Below the pieces are notes generated by a model. That model was not told where the DNA came from. It worked only from the letters and a program-made list of their open reading frames with translations, and searched no databases. Below are positions 42,535 to 53,042 of a stretch of 64,000 nt of DNA, piece after piece (positions within the stretch are counted from its first letter, which is position 1; the number at the start of each line of letters is the position of its first letter). The position numbers and the translations under genes were made by a program. Source of the stretch: Nematopogon swammerdamellus (lineage: Eukaryota; Arthropoda; Insecta; Lepidoptera; Adelidae); the NCBI GenBank assembly GCA_946902875.1, contig OX336344.1, forward strand, positions 22,217,791 through 22,281,790, read 5' to 3'.

Positions 42535-43198
42535 CAACTGCAGAGGTCGCAAACAAGAGACTGCAAGCAAGCAAGAGCAGCAGTGCCAGCCATCAACAGT
42601 AAGCTCACCAAGGGTATGTACGGGCTGTTGTAACGGCCACAAATTATAATTATAATTCTGGAAAAGTAGACACTTCAGAGAAAAACTTTATTTACTTTTT
42701 TGTCTCGGAAAAACATGTTGAAATTAATGTACTGATCGTTCCAAAACCCTGTATACTACCGCTAAAACAAATGTAAAATCAGATTGGTAGTGGTAACTTT
42801 AATTGGACACATCCCACTAAATAAGCACTTATTTATCACTAGCTTTTGCCCGCGGCTTCGCTCGCGGTAGACGTAGAATACAATTTGACGGATTTCATCT
42901 TGTCGATTTAACATAAGGATCCGTCACAGCAGACGCGTCACTTGTCACAGGCCACAGCCCGGTGGTGGGGCGGGGCGGAGCGGTGGCGGCGGCCGTGGTC
43001 GCTCACGGAAGCCTGCCTAATGCAAACACTGGATGGATGGAGGCGGCAGTTACAATACTTCAATATCAGAAATCACTACCAATACATTCTGACAGCTGGG
43101 GGATTGAGGCATTGACGACAAGCGTGGATGGATTGTTCCGTATCAGGCAACTGTATTTAACTTGAGGGTTTGAATATTAAGTGCAATTACATACAAAC
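42535..43198. other. No gene called; GC-rich frame at 42940-43165
   Basis: At 42837-42865 lies another CTAGCTTTTGCCCGCGGC repeat start. From 42950 to 43165 a GC-rich + frame of 67 codons (GRGGAVAAAVVAHGSLPNAN) has no recognised domain and no paired splice signals. A + strand exon is possible but unsupported. Confidence 0.4.
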
Positions 43199-43324
43199 AA
43201 ACCGCACACGCCCTGACAATCGGGGTAAGCAGAATAATTGGTGTTGTGCCGCAAGAACTTCGGAATATTACAGCGGAATTACCGACATCGTGGCTCAGTG
43301 GGAGGACCGCACCGTGCCGATCAC
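43199..43324 (-). mobile_element. SINE family B, 3' part, diverged
   Basis: CACACGCCCTGACAATCGGG, GTAAGCAGAATAATTGGTGT and ACAGCGGAATTACCGACATC correspond to the reversed 3' third of family B. Confidence 0.7.
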
Positions 43325-43337
43325 ATCGACCCCTTTT

Positions 43338-44818
43338 AATTGGACGTAGATACACCAAAATGTACCAATCCACAATCAACTAGTTTTGAGATAATTGAGT
43401 TTAAAGTTTACTTGTGCACTATTCATCCTAAGTAGCTCTTTTCAGTAACTATTTTATACAATAATTTAGAATAGATTTTAATCTATTTTTTGACACTGAA
43501 AAATGAGCTAAAACAAAATCAATTCAAATAGTTTTTCATGAAAAACTTCAGTTGGTACGTTTTTGCATTATAGGGGTTGTCTAATAAAATAATTACACCA
43601 AAATATACCAGCAAAGCTTTAGTGTTATAAAAAAAGGAAAGATACTACTATACTATAGAAAAAAATACTTAAAACTAGCAATACTTAACGTTATAAAAAC
43701 CAATGCAATCTTGTGGAATAAATCTATAGGTATAGACTTTAATATCTGCCAATTTTTTAGAAGCTATTTCTTTCCCATTTGGCCATAATGGCAATAATAC
43801 GTCTTTTGTCAGCTCGGTCTGGTTTCCCCGAATCCTTTTTGCTATGTTAAGTTCTTTAAAGTTCTCTTCGAAGTTCTTTCTCATGAAAATAATATACGGA
43901 CACTCCTTTGGACATTGGAAATGTCTTTTCGATCGCTTTAGTATAATCTCCTATTTCCTGCGAGAGTGCGAAGTGGCCCTGGTGTCGTAAGTTTTGGGGT
44001 TACGGACATAATTAGGTTGTCAAATGACGCGTATCGACGAGAGCTACAAGATTGAGAGAAAAAAAAATTAAACAAGTTTGAGAGTTTTTGAGAAAATCGC
44101 AAAAATTCGCTTAAAATAACCGTTTTTAGGGGGTTTAAAAAGGGCACTTTTAAATATATATTTTAAACATTTATATTTTATATTGTAGATTGACTCAATA
44201 TCTTTGATAGTTTTAAAAAAGTGAAAAATTTGGGAGTTATAATTTTTTTTATTTTCCTTTACGCGAGTTACGAGTCGTCTTTATCTTACAGTGTGAGTAG
44301 TTAAAATGGTTTTCGTGTATGTCAAACATACATTATGTTTTTGCAAAATTAATAATCGTTGCTTGTAACTTTTTTTGTTTTTTGCGAAAATCGACCAAGC
44401 CACGTGGTGGTATGTTTTGGAAAAATAAATAATTACTCCACTTCATAATATTTTATAATAAACAAAAACGTTCCAAGCCTCTTGAGACATTTTCGCATAA
44501 TATGTAGATTGCTTTCATGATTATTTTATCCATCGCAAAAATATTCCAAGCTGCTTGGTTCCTTTTGGTAAATATCCTTCTTGGTCAATTCCTATACTTA
44601 AGGTGTTTTCAAACTGCTTGGTACATTTTGGCAATGTATTTATATTGATTTTTTTAAATTCACCAGACCAACCCACATGCTATCTCGCGCAGCGTTCCTA
44701 AATTAGGGTAGTACATTTTTGCAAAATGAAATATTGGTCTTTAGATACAATTTGGTATATTTAACTCATTTTTGACGAAATTGTGGGTTGGTACATTTTG
44801 GTGTATCTACGTCCAATT
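43338..44818. mobile_element. TIR element of about 1.48 kb with subterminal repeats
   Basis: Both ends carry AATTGGACGTAGATACACC then AAAATGTACCAA.CCACAA in inverted orientation (43338 onward, and reversed to 44818). Toward the right end several subterminal copies of TTGGTACATTTTGGC-like motifs occur (44560-44790). Interior frames are short (69 codons at most) and show no transposase motif, so it is probably a deleted derivative. No clear target duplication was found. Confidence 0.75.
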
Positions 44819-44943
44819 GATGTCACATGATGAAATAAAAAAAAATATTAACTTTCGAATTTGTCTTCCAAAATTGACCCCCAAATTTGAAATTCGTTTA
44901 TTTACGCTATACTTCCGTGATTGGGACGACAGACTCTATAGTA

Positions 44944-44987
44944 GGTATATTATACTCGTATGTTGATACATACGAGTATAATATACC
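44944..44987. repeat. Perfect hairpin, 19-bp arms
   Basis: GGTATATTATACTCGTATG (44944-44962) and its exact reverse complement (44969-44987) around the 6-base loop TTGATA. Confidence 0.92.
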
Positions 44988-45099
44988 CTTTTACATTTTT
45001 ACCTTTTAATTTACACTTTTTTCGTTAAGTAGTCACAAGCTGTGTCCACGCCTTTGTTCGACTAAGATAAATATTTATTTATTATTAGTTTATTATCCT

Positions 45100-45273
45100 T
45101 AATCTAAGTTTCATTCTGTATAAATTTTTTAATTATTTTTACACGTGTCTTTTATTGCATAATTTTGTTATTATGTTTGTTTTTTTAGTGTTAATTTTAA
45201 GTTGTATATTATCTATTTTTTAAGTTATGTATCTGAGCCAACAATAAATATATTTCATTTCATTTCATTTCAA
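45100..45273 (+). mobile_element. Probable LINE 3' end with (TTTCA)n tail
   Basis: AT-rich sequence ending GAGCCAACAATAAATATA, then TTTCATTTCATTTCATTTCA. The CAATAAA signal and microsatellite tail parallel the other LINE ends here. Confidence 0.6.
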
Positions 45274-45709
45274 GTAGATTCGGATAAAATAAGCAGTGAC
45301 AGAAGGACACATACTAATAGACAGACACAAGAGTGATCCAATAAGGATTCAGTATTTTTTTCCTCTTTTGTGGTACGGAACCCTAAAAAAAGTATTAATT
45401 CTAATACATTCCGCTAGTAGATGAACAACGTTTAATTAAATTGCAAAACTATTTCCATTTGAAGGCTATATACAGAGGATCAGAATGTAATACCGCGGAT
45501 TACTAAAGCCATACAAATCATGCAGCACTGACAGTCCCGCCCAGAGGTCGCCCCGCCCGCCCGCCCTAGTCTGTAGGGCCGAAATAAGAGTCTGTAACAT
45601 CTCACATTGCTTCGCACGATACTCTGTTATATCAACAATACTGAAATAATAACTATGTAAAAAAATATATGGTAAAGTTGAGCACTAAATCTAAGTTCGT
45701 AAAACCTTT

Positions 45710-45922
45710 TTTTTTTTCATTGCTACCGAACTGGCTGGCTCTGTCCGAGGTGGCAACCTCAGGCGCAGCCAATTTCACCGCCGAGGAGGTGCCAGTCCGG
45801 CTTGGAGGTGGACTAATGTTGCTGGGGAAAGGCTATTAGCCCGCGATTTGAAGATCCGTGGATTGTAGGAGTGGGGGAAGATATTCCCTGGGAGTCCGTT
45901 CCACACCTTTGCAGTGCGGCCT
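45710..45922 (-). pseudogene. LINE 3' end (same subfamily as 1-330), with poly-A
   Basis: Starts with a poly-T run (the poly-A tail in reverse), then CATTGCTACCGAACTGGCTG, GTGCCAGTCCGGCTTGGAGG, GACTAATGTTGCTGGGGAAA, up to the coding end GTTCCACACCTTTGCAGTGC. It shows the true 3' terminus of this subfamily. Confidence 0.8.
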
Positions 45923-46349
45923 TTGTCGAAAACATGACTTCATTAAATTTTCTCTATAGAAAAAAAAATCTAAATTACCTAAAAATCGTACAATAAAACC
46001 GCTAGTATATTCAACCTATATAAATAAATCAAACTCAACTTTCAGCTAAAATAAAAACAAAATATGTATAAATATTTTTATGTTGTCTAAGTTTTTTCAT
46101 ATTTTCACTGCTTAAATTTTAATTTAATTTTATATCTAGCGAACTGAGGCTGTCGAGGGAATTGCTCTATGACTCTGGCAGTAGGTCAACCCGGATCGTG
46201 ACAGTCTCTCGAGTGGTTCAATATTTTTAAGTTTTGTTTGTTTTGTTTTAGTTTACCTAATTTTAATTTGATAGGTAGTTTTAATTTCTATTTGAATTTA
46301 TAATTACCTTTAATTTGATAGGGTACTTATTTAATTTAATTGATTTTTT
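45923..46349. other. AT-rich DNA, no gene seen
   Basis: Stop-dense AT-rich sequence; no recognised repeat. Confidence 0.45.
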
Positions 46350-46500
46350 TTGTAAGCGCGACATGTGGCGCCGAGCCACCCATAAGGTGTTTTGGGACGC
46401 CCAAGGACATGCGGTCGCAAGTGGGGGCTGCGAATGCCATGCCGGCCCGACAGGTGCCCATTCACGCCTCTCTTGAAGGACCCGATACTATACCTTGGGG
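46350..46500 (+). repeat. Dispersed repeat with GGCGCCGAGCCACCCATA core
   Basis: AAGCGCGACATGTGGCGCCG, GACATGCGGTCGCAAG, GCGAATGCCATGCCGGCCCG and ACAGGTGCCCATTCACGCC match 27015-27165. Confidence 0.65.
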
Positions 46501-46814
46501 GGAAATATGTGGACAGTGTGTGTGTTGTTAATCAAAATAAATATCTTTTAACCCTTGTACCATTTCAAACCCCACTCAGGTTTCCCTACAGTTAATCCGG
46601 GTTGTCCGGCCAAGCAACACTTCTCATTAATAATGAATACAGTCCAGGGTATTAATAACCTGACATTTCGGTATGGAGGCATTTAAATATCATGTAGGGG
46701 TCGCGGAGGCTAATCACCCACGGACGCGACCCCCCGCGGCGGGTGACTTATGGCCGCCTTTATGCTGAAGGCGACTCCATGGTCATATAATTTGAGTGAC
46801 TCTGTAAGTCTATG

Positions 46815-46847
<33 letters not shown>
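46501..46847. other. No gene; (AT)n microsatellite at 46817-46848
   Basis: 46640-46790 has a GC-richer stretch (GGGTCGCGGAGGCTAATCAC, GCGACCCCCCGCGGCGGGTG) with no match elsewhere in the window, followed by about 15 AT dinucleotides. Confidence 0.5.
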
Positions 46848-46852
<5 letters not shown>

Positions 46853-47144
46853 GGAAACTGACACGGTTGGCTACATCAAATACCTACAACATCCGTGATG
46901 TCATCCAATAACACTGGGTGAACTTGGTGCCACGTCAGTGTTTCCCTTCGGTCGTGCCGGCTACACTGGTAGCAACCCGGACGGGATGAACTGGTAATTA
47001 GTAGTGCTTAATAAGTAAAGTAAAGGAAGGTAGCTACAGTTTCACGTGAAATCGGAACCACGGCCAGCCTTAACGGTCGAACGGGCACCGTTCCAAAGTT
47101 CGATCGCGCTCAACGTTGCTTACCTTTGGCGGTCAGACGCCCCG
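46848..47144 (-). mobile_element. SINE family A, diverged
   Basis: ATGGAAACTGACACGGTTGG, a small insertion (ATACCT) in the core, A'-type CGGTCGTGCCGGCTACACTG, then CACGTGAAATCGGAACCACG and the reversed 5S-like head with GCGCTCAACGTTGCTTA. Confidence 0.8.
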
Positions 47145-47248
47145 GTGCATCATATACCGAGTTAATAATAATACAATTTAATATAAAAAAAAATCTTAAC
47201 CATATTTCATAAATTTTCAGAACATATTAATAAACTCTTAGTCGAAAT

Positions 47249-47368
47249 AGACGTGAAATGAAGGGAAGCACTGACATGGCACCTAGTTCACCCTGTGTTA
47301 TGGGCTGACATCACGGATGTTGTAGGTGATGTAGCCAACCGTGTCAGGTTCCATAAAAAAAAAAAAAA
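47249..47368 (+). mobile_element. SINE family A, 3' part
   Basis: GACGTGAAATGAAGGGAAGC through CAGGTTCCATAAAAAAAAAA. It shows the family's typical end with a 14-base A run. Confidence 0.88.
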
Positions 47369-48360
47369 CGTACTTACCCACTGCTTTAAAATACAAAATT
47401 GTTCATAGTCATCATCACACTCTCTGGAAAATTGACCGTCGCCGTACAGAGGTTGCTAAAGGTACTTAAAAAGACACAAGTGCACCTCTGAAAGGCTCAT
47501 TAGAGGTAGCGAGGCGGTGGCGGCGCGGCGGAGGCGGAAGGCGGCGGTCACCGGAAGTAGCCGCTCGCGCCGCCCTAGACGCCGGAAGTCTACTAAGATG
47601 CGCCGCCCGCCCGCCCGCCATGTTTCCGGCGCGGAAGCAGTTTACTTGAATTTGGAACGATTCCATCTTAATGATATCGGGACAAGCGCTTTTATGTTGA
47701 GTAGAGATTTTATTTATTCCTTGAAGTAATAAATGAGAGGGGTTAGAGACATCAGCTTACTTCAGATTAAGCACCATCTATTGAGCGGGTCTCAAACTAG
47801 CTCATATCTACGTATATAACTTTAAATATTTTATAGGAATGTATTTAAAAAAAGAAATTAAACAATGGAATGAATAAAATATATCATTTAATGTTTATTT
47901 TTAGGGTTCCAGAGCACACATCGTTGTAAAAGATTTTTTTTGTACTTGCTTTCCTCGTACTGTAAAACACATGAATGTATCTTTTAATTTAATTTACGAA
48001 CAAACAAAACGAATATATCGGGTTGGGTTGGTTCGTCCGACCGAAAGGAGCCGCAGGAGCCGCGGGAGCTGAGGGAGCTACCTGTCAGGAGTCAAACCCG
48101 AAAAAGTTCCATACCTTTTTTTTTTTATGGAAACTGACACTGTGGTATGAGTATGGTATGAGTGATGGTGTGGTATGTGTGATTGTTTTGGTGGTGGTAG
48201 CGCTAGCGACGCATCTTCTCTATATGCATGTCGTTTAAGTTTCGTTTCAAGCCGAGTGTTTCGTCGATCGAGTCGAGCCGAGTCAACCCGAGCCGTAGGA
48301 GCCGCAGGATCCGCAGGAGCCGCCAGAGCTTTCAGGTGTCAAACCCGTGCCACCACGATC
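47369..48360. other. No gene called; CpG-rich patch at 47505-47640 and foldback-end relics
   Basis: 47505-47640 is CpG-dense with two CCGGAAGT (ETS-type) motifs and GCCATGTTTCCGG, as seen in some housekeeping promoters; no transcript is supported. 48118-48143 is a SINE A tail scrap. 48020-48110 and 48235-48346 resemble the right end of the foldback at 48361 (AGCCGCAGGAGCCG, CAGGTGTCAAACCCG). Confidence 0.4.
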
Positions 48361-48482
48361 GGGTTTGACACCTGACAGCTCTGGCTGATCCTGCGCCTAC
48401 TCCTACGCTCCTTTCGGAAACAATCGGGTTGACTCGGCTCGAAAGCGAACCAACTGAATCCTATATCGTTTGGTCCTTTATG

Positions 48483-48551
48483 TCAGTGGTATAAGAGTGT
48501 AGGATTTTTAATTTTTCGATCTCGACCATGGGTTCGTGTCCCATTTGTAAA
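48483..48551 (+). other. tRNA-like module in the left arm of the foldback
   Basis: CAGTGGTATAAGAGTGTAGG is A-box-like, and ACCATGGGTTCGTGTCCCA contains a B-box-like GGTTCGTGTCC. Not a complete cloverleaf. Confidence 0.5.
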
Positions 48552-49754
48552 AATTTGTTTTGTTTTTTTGACGTGATAACGTCTTATAAATTGATGAACA
48601 CCGGCTGCACGCACGAAAAAGTGTCACGTTCCATCTGAGCCTGTGTGTGCAAGCGAGAGCGCGTAACAAGCGATAGAGAGGCACAATCGGCCCAAGCGGC
48701 AGTGTTGCCAAACGTACGGTAATTGCCGTATCGTACGGTAATCGAGGCTAGAAATCGACAAATGTACGGCGTACAGCAGCGATAGGGGTGCCGTACGAAA
48801 AAATACGGTAATTCTTATAGCTGTGTTTCTTTATGACGTTATCACGTAAAACTATCGTCCGTAAACCGACTTTACAGACAACCAATTTTTTTTTCTAGGC
48901 AATGTTAGGGTGTTAAAATTAGGTTATGTTTATTATTTTTATAACCTTTATTTAGAAAGCTTTATTTTGTTATGTTTTTGGTGGTAAAAAAAAATAACCA
49001 GATTTAATAGGGCAGGGCTATTCGTAGGTTTGCCAAACATAGATTATTAAATAAGAACTGGGAGTGTCCTATTTGATTTCCTGCGAATAGATCTACCAGG
49101 CGGGACAGTGCTATTCGCAGGTATGAGGTATTCCTATGTACGAACTGCACTATGCGAGTTGGTTTAAAAAAAAAACCAGGGTTAAATTACAGAAGATGTG
49201 TCGCGTAGCGAATGAATGATTGTTGAATGCGAAGAATGTTGAGGCGGCGCATGCCGTTTTTGTTACGTTTTGTTAAAAATTCCCATAGTGCAGTTTGCAT
49301 ACCTGCATGCAGGTTTACCTGCGAATAGACATGCCCGATCGGGCAGGGCTATTCGCAGGTAGAATAGCGAATAGACACTTCCGATTTAATAACCAGATTT
49401 ACGACGACGCATTCTTCTCTATTATATATTATCCCTAACCTAATGTTGAGGCGGCGCGGCGCATGCCGTTTTTGTTACGTTTGTATTTCCGAAAATAAAG
49501 CTTACTTAGGTGGTTATAAAAAAAAAATAACTATAACCTAATTTTAACACCCTAACATTGTTTAAAAAAAATTGGTTGTCTGTAAAGTCGGTTTACGGAC
49601 GATAGTTTTACGTGATAACGTCATAAAGTGGTAAGACTACGCATGTCGTTTTTGTTACGTTTGTATTTCCGAAAATAATTCTTAGGTGGTTATAAAAAAA
49701 ACTAAACACCCTAAAAAAATTTAAACAGAAAGAAAAAAAAACAAAAATAATTTT

Positions 49755-49822
49755 GAGGGATTCGAACCCATGGTCAAAAAATACAAATCCTACACTCTTA
49801 CCACTGAGCCACGAAATCACAT
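49755..49822 (-). other. tRNA-like module inside the foldback
   Basis: On the minus strand: GTGGCTCAGTGGTAAGAGTG (fits the A-box consensus), then ACCATGGGTTCGAATCCCTC with the exact B box GGTTCGAATCC, spaced about 35 bases apart. It is the best preserved of three such modules. Confidence 0.6.
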
Positions 49823-50024
49823 AAATGACCAAACGAATATCGGATTCCTTTGGTTCGCTTTCGGCTTGGGCCGATTGTGCCTCTCTATCGCTTGTTACGC
49901 GCTCTCGCTTGCACACACAGGCTCAGATGGAACGTGACATTTTGTTGTGCGTGCAGCCGGTGTTCATCAATTTATAAGACGTGACGTTGTCACGTCAAAA
50001 ATAAAACAAAACAAATTTTGACAA

Positions 50025-50100
50025 AAGGGACACGAACCCATGGTCGAGACTCGAGATCGAAAAAATAAATATCCTACACTCTTATACCACTGAGCCAACA
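50025..50100 (-). other. tRNA-like module in the right arm of the foldback
   Basis: On the minus strand: TTGGCTCAGTGGTATAAGAG and ACCATGGGTTCGTGTCCC. It is the inverted partner of 48483-48551. Confidence 0.5.
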
Positions 50101-50225
50101 AATTACGTAAACGACCAAACGAATATCGGATTCAGTTGGTTCGCTTTCGAGCCGAGTCAACCCGAGTGTTTCCGAAAGGAGCGTAGGAGACGCAGAATCA
50201 GCCAGAGCTGTCAGGTGTCAAACCC

Positions 50226-50601
50226 CAACAACAACACAGTGCCACAGAGTAGGTACATTACACAGACTAGGGTCTCTGGTATAGTAGGTCAGTGCGTTTC
50301 TAGTCGTAGTTGTATTCACAGATTACCAATAAATATGTCTTGCATTGCAGTGCAGTGCAGTGCAGTGCAGCAGTGCAGTGTTAAAACGCAGAGGATAAAT
50401 CCTCTTTGGCAGTGTTATAGTGGCACTTCACTTGTCTTAACGTATTCGCGATTGGTGCAAACATTTTAGTTTTATCTCGTTCTAAACAAGTCATTAAAGG
50501 GAGACGAAACGGAAATTTTTGCCCAATATTTGTGTGCATTGCATACAGCCAAGGGAAGTGTCTGCATTAATTTGAGGTTATATTATTCTCTTTGCGTGCA
50601 G
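50226..50601. other. Region upstream of the proposed first exon
   Basis: Contains a short (TGCAG)n run at 50343-50375. No TATA box is obvious. If 50602-50652 is the first coding exon, the promoter or a 5' UTR intron would lie here. Confidence 0.35.
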
Positions 50602-50652
50602 TGGTGAGGGAGGAAGTGCCTGTGTGTCAGCTATGTTTCCGAAGCGTAGACG
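50602..50652 (+). CDS. Proposed exon 1 of the piggyBac-derived gene (start codon)
   Basis: Bounded on the left by a polypyrimidine tract and acceptor (CTCTTTGCGTGCAG, ending at 50601) and on the right by the donor GTAAAATA (50653). An ATG at 50633 gives MFPKRR and leaves two bases (CG) before the donor. Joined to the A at 51945 they make CGA (Arg), and the frame continues open into the next exon. The frame upstream of the ATG is also open to the acceptor, so the true start could be further 5'. A second frame reads VCQLCFRSVDG, reminiscent of a Cys-x2-Cys start, but would meet a stop at the end of exon 2. The exon is short, and the assignment rests on signals and phase only. Confidence 0.4.
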
Positions 50653-51944
50653 GTAAAATATTTCTCATATTTGGTGTTTTTGGAGTCGCAGTTTATTGTA
50701 AAATGCATAATATTTGAAGCCGGGTCTCCTGCGAATGTTTTTTTCGAAACATTACACCGAAACATTGGCGCTTGGCCATGCACATTTGTATGAAAACCAG
50801 AGAAATAATGTTTTTATTTCATGTTTTTTGTGTATTGTTTCGAAAAAACATGCGCAGGAGACGCGGCTTGATAGTGCGGTGTTTAGAAAATGTCTCAACA
50901 CGCCGAGGTGACGAAATTGGTTTCAATGCGGCGCCGGCGCCGGTGATCGTCGTCCCATACTTTCCACAGAGTATGTAGTATCAAAGAAATTTTATGTAGT
51001 TCAGTAGTTGTTGCATTATCTTTGGATTACACATATTTTTTAGAAAATCCGAATACAGATAAAAATGCCTATGACGCGGTCGGACGCGGGAGATCGCGTT
51101 TGACAGCTTGTGTTGTGACAGCATGTGACAGATTGTCAAAACGAATCGGTCGCCAGTGCATTATCGACCGTAGCCGGGTTGTACTGCGCTGTTCTAAGGT
51201 TCATTCTTGCTTGCATGAATGCTTTGTTATTTTATTCCACTACTGACTGCAAAAACATTCATATACTTACCTACAATGAAAGGATGAAAATTAGTATAGA
51301 TCTAATGGTGATAAAATAATATAGTTAATGTAAGTAAGAAAATAATTTCATATTTATTGGTTATATATGCAAAATCGCTTAAAAGGCGGACTTTTTGCCT
51401 AAGGCAATCAGTAGCAGGCCTAACATTTTGAAGAAAATTTGTATGTAACATTGTAACGTGTTTTGTTGCTTAGGTGCTTTTGTCAGCCTCGGTAGCTCAG
51501 TGGCGTGGTCGGTCAACTGTCGCAACGCTGAGCGCGGTTAGTACTTGGATGGGTGACCGCTGACAGTGGTTCGGATTCTGTAGCTGTCCCTTCCCTTCTT
51601 ACCTTACTAGGTGCTAGGGTTTATCCCGCCCGGGTTGATACCACCGCACTGAATAAAACGTCCGTCGAAATGGCTATGTAAATATTTTGTGTTTTCCATC
51701 CAGTTCAGAGTAGCTGACATAAAATAAAGGGAAGCGCTGACATGGCACCTAGTTCACCAAGTATATCCCTCCTCTCACTATTCCCTTCATAAAATATGTA
51801 GGTAATTCAATATTATTTATTGCTTACGTATGAAAAATAGTTACAATAGGAGGACTTAATACCTAAGGCAATCTCTAAAGTAGTATGTAAAATAAATAAT
51901 CACACCTCTTCAAATATTATAAGAAAAAAATTCATTTGTTTTAG
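50653..51944 (+). other. Proposed intron 1, containing a SINE A copy
   Basis: 1292 bases between a GTAAAA donor and TTTGTTTTAG acceptor. It includes a truncated family A SINE at 51482-51758. Upstream of the SINE no feature was recognised; 51380-51415 and 51845-51885 carry short scraps resembling LINE 3' ends. Confidence 0.4.
51482..51758 (+). mobile_element. SINE family A lacking its 3' end
   Basis: GTCAGCCTCGGTAGCTCAGT, CAACGCTGAGCGCGGTTAGT, ACTTGGATGGGTGACCGC, and body to CATGGCACCTAGTTCACC. It is the copy whose head is closest to 5S rRNA. Confidence 0.88.
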
Positions 51945-52112
51945 ACTATCGAAAGAAGATGACTCCCCATCTCCCGAGCGAGATGGGTCGCAACGCCGGG
52001 ACGCACAGACCGCGGCGAGTGCACCGGGGAACGCGCCCTCGCTGCAGTTGGCGACCGCATCGCCCACGTCGTCGCCGCCGTGCACGCCCCAACTCTCTCC
52101 TGTGACAAGACA
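51945..52112 (+). CDS. Proposed exon 2: Ser/Pro-rich disordered segment
   Basis: 168 bases between TTCATTTGTTTTAG and the donor GTATGTAC. One frame is fully open: one base, 55 codons, two bases. It reads LSKEDDSPSPERDGSQRRDA, a Ala/Gln/Leu stretch, then TSSPPCTPQLSPVTR, a low-complexity segment rich in Ser, Pro, Asp and Arg that would be disordered, with several SP/TP sites. The exon is GC-rich between AT-rich flanks, unlike the repeats around it, and matches nothing else in the window. Phase 2 at both sides fits exons 1 and 3. I do not recognise a family. Confidence 0.6.
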
Positions 52113-52182
52113 GTATGTACTTACTTATATTTTATATTTTTTAATTAGAAAAATTCAAATAGAAAATCATTGAAAAAAATAC

Positions 52183-52254
52183 ATCCCGACCAGGATTTGA
52201 ACCTGGGTCTCTGGCTTGAGCCGCCAACGCGATAACCAACTACACCACCGGGCC
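52183..52254 (-). tRNA. tRNA-like gene or pseudogene (anticodon position CTC)
   Basis: Seventy-two bases fold as a cloverleaf. The A box is TGGTGTAGTTGG and the T arm CCAGG-TTCAAAT-CCTGG is perfect, with B box GGTTCAAATCC. The anticodon stem is TTGGC/GCCAG, and the acceptor stem has one mismatch and two G-U pairs. The anticodon loop reads GGCTCAA, so the anticodon would be CTC (Glu), but position 33 is G instead of the near-universal U. No CCA is encoded, as expected in eukaryotes. The loop defect and weak acceptor stem favour a pseudogene or SINE head. Confidence 0.55.
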
Positions 52255-52445
52255 GTTACATATTATCTCCAAATTTTCGATCTATTGCACCTTCATGAAT
52301 GATGTCGCATAATTTTTGCGATTTTCGATTTGCATTTTTTTAATTAAAAATATATATAAAGCGAGTATGTGCTTAGTACTAACATAAACATAAAATATTA
52401 CTTATATTTTGTTTATTTATTTATTTATTGTAGAATTAACATATT

Positions 52446-52956
52446 TCGTCTTGGTAGAGTAAAACAGAGCCAAGCCACATTTCAGCGAAAACGTGTTTTT
52501 AATGCCAAAATACTCAGAATGAGACGGAGATTATAGTGGAAAAGAGAGCTAAGCGATTACGAGGTTAGAAGTACGTTATTTCAATAATGAATGATAACGG
52601 GATGTTAACTGAAATTCCATATACACACATTTTAAGATAAATGACTTTGGGCGTCATAGTATTAGTTTACTATCAATTTATTTTTCAATATTTCTGTGCT
52701 ACCGAACGAAGCCTAGCCACATAAATACTTTTGACCATCAACATTCACAGAAAATTGGTTCTTATTCTTTCTTAAATTGTAGTGCTAAACGGAGCCAAGT
52801 GTCATGAGTACTATTAATGACTAATAATTTGACACCGGGTGCGATAATACTGGCAACCAAATTGTATGGCAAATTTTCGAGACTTCAAATCTTTAATCGT
52901 CAATATCTCGAAATGTTGCATGTGTGGCTTGGCTCTGTTTATCTCTACCACGACGA
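52446..52956. mobile_element. TIR element of about 510 bp
   Basis: TCGTCTTGGTAGAG, AAACAGAGCCAAGCCACA on the left is mirrored by TGTGGCTTGGCTCTGTTT, CTCTACCACGACGA on the right. Internal copies of the same motif (AACGAAGCCTAGCCACA near 52705, AACGGAGCCAAGTGTCA near 52788) suggest subterminal repeats. No coding region. Confidence 0.78.
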
Positions 52957-53042
52957 TTTACAGTTTCCAACATTGACTTACCTATGTACTGGTTTCCAAC
53001 AATTAAGTAGGTAGTATAAACTTGTACAATATGTTCCGTCTG

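Larger units (their letters stand above)
48361..50225. mobile_element. Foldback / long-TIR element of 1.87 kb with tRNA-like modules
   Basis: Ends are inverted: GGGTTTGACACCTGACAGCT, CTGGCTGAT on the left and ATCAGCCAGAGCTGTCAGG, TGTCAAACCC on the right. Pairing continues inward: AGCGAACCAACTGAATCC / GGATTCAGTTGGTTCGCT, GTGCAAGCGAGAGCGCGTAA / TTACGCGCTCTCGCTTGCAC, GACGTTATCACGTAAAACTA / TAGTTTTACGTGATAACGTC. The centre (about 49000-49480) holds repeats of GGGCAGGGCTATTCGCAGG. No transposase frame is present. Confidence 0.8.

Noticed and set aside
47517..47729. 70-codon Arg/Ala-rich + frame
   Set aside because: It reflects CpG-rich composition; no homology, splice pairing or start context supports translation.
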